Below, one piece after another: positions 5,031 to 5,096 of a DNA stretch of 5,096 bases; position 1 is the stretch's first letter, and each line of letters starts with the position of its first letter. Origin of the DNA: Candidatus Tectimicrobiota bacterium (GTDB taxonomy: Bacteria > UBA8248); assembly GCA_016184445.1 (NCBI GenBank), contig JACPCT010000140.1:1-5096 (forward strand). The letters are read 5' to 3'. A model generated the notes under the pieces. That model was not told the DNA's origin, did not search any database, and saw nothing but the letters and a program-made list of their open reading frames with translations. Position numbers and translations under genes: made by a program.

Positions 5031-5096
5031 ATGCAGCGCATCAAGCTCGCCCAGGCGGCGCCGGGAATGGTGACCGCCCGCCCCATCGAGGCGCCG
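5031..5096 (+). CDS. N-terminus of a PGM-motif protein (partial, runs off the window)
   Basis: Only 22 codons are visible, opening with ATG at 5031 and reading MQRIKLAQAAPGMVTARPIE and onward. AGGAGA at 5015-5020 provides a Shine-Dalgarno sequence with somewhat long spacing (10 bases). The pattern [RK]-[IV]-K-L-x-x-A-x-P-G-M-x-x-A-x-P-[IV] resembles the N-terminal segment common in c-di-GMP/HD-domain signalling proteins and small relatives that start with a '...L.PGM.LA..I' strand. That is a family impression, not an assignment. It is divergent from the operon at 4737 and no stop occurs before the window ends. Confidence 0.55.
   Translation, partial: MQRIKLAQAAPGMVTARPIEAP

Overview
This is a gene-dense, very GC-rich bacterial window (about two thirds G+C or more by eye, with strong G/C preference at third codon positions). 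The organism cannot be named from the sequence. The mix of housekeeping and exported genes would suit an uncultured high-GC lineage such as Rokubacteria, Tectomicrobia, NC10 or a deltaproteobacterium-like group, but that is inference. I see no tRNA, rRNA, insertion sequence, integrase, phage gene or CRISPR array.

Left part (1-1377, + strand): the last residues of a probable membrane protein (1-74) are followed by an intrinsic terminator (93-124). Next come a promoter-like site and a small VOC/glyoxalase-fold gene (215-649), then a DedA/VTT-family inner-membrane gene (760-1377).

Centre and right part (1384-4737, - strand): five tightly packed genes read leftward and probably form one operon. 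In transcription order they are a small exported protein of unknown function with a tandem Asp-rich loop (4285-4737), an exported DUF151 'bifunctional nuclease' domain fused to a PDZ domain (3417-4247), a low-molecular-weight protein phosphatase (2956-3420, sharing a GTGA stop/start overlap), a nicotinamidase (2360-2938) and homoserine kinase ThrB (1384-2334, GTG start). The operon meets dedA tail to tail: only 6 bases separate the two stop codons, and a perfect 11-bp GC-rich hairpin spans the junction.

Right edge (4738-5096): a divergent intergenic region of about 290 bases holds candidate promoters in both directions and a cluster of three TTCARGG heptamers just upstream of the operon. A + strand gene starts at 5031 and runs off the window; only 22 codons are visible.

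Functionally the operon mixes envelope or periplasmic proteins with NAD salvage (PncA) and threonine biosynthesis (ThrB), and no single pathway unites them. The best candidates for something little described are the exported DUF151-PDZ protein and the small exported protein made just before it. Nothing in the window looks like a defence or mobile system.
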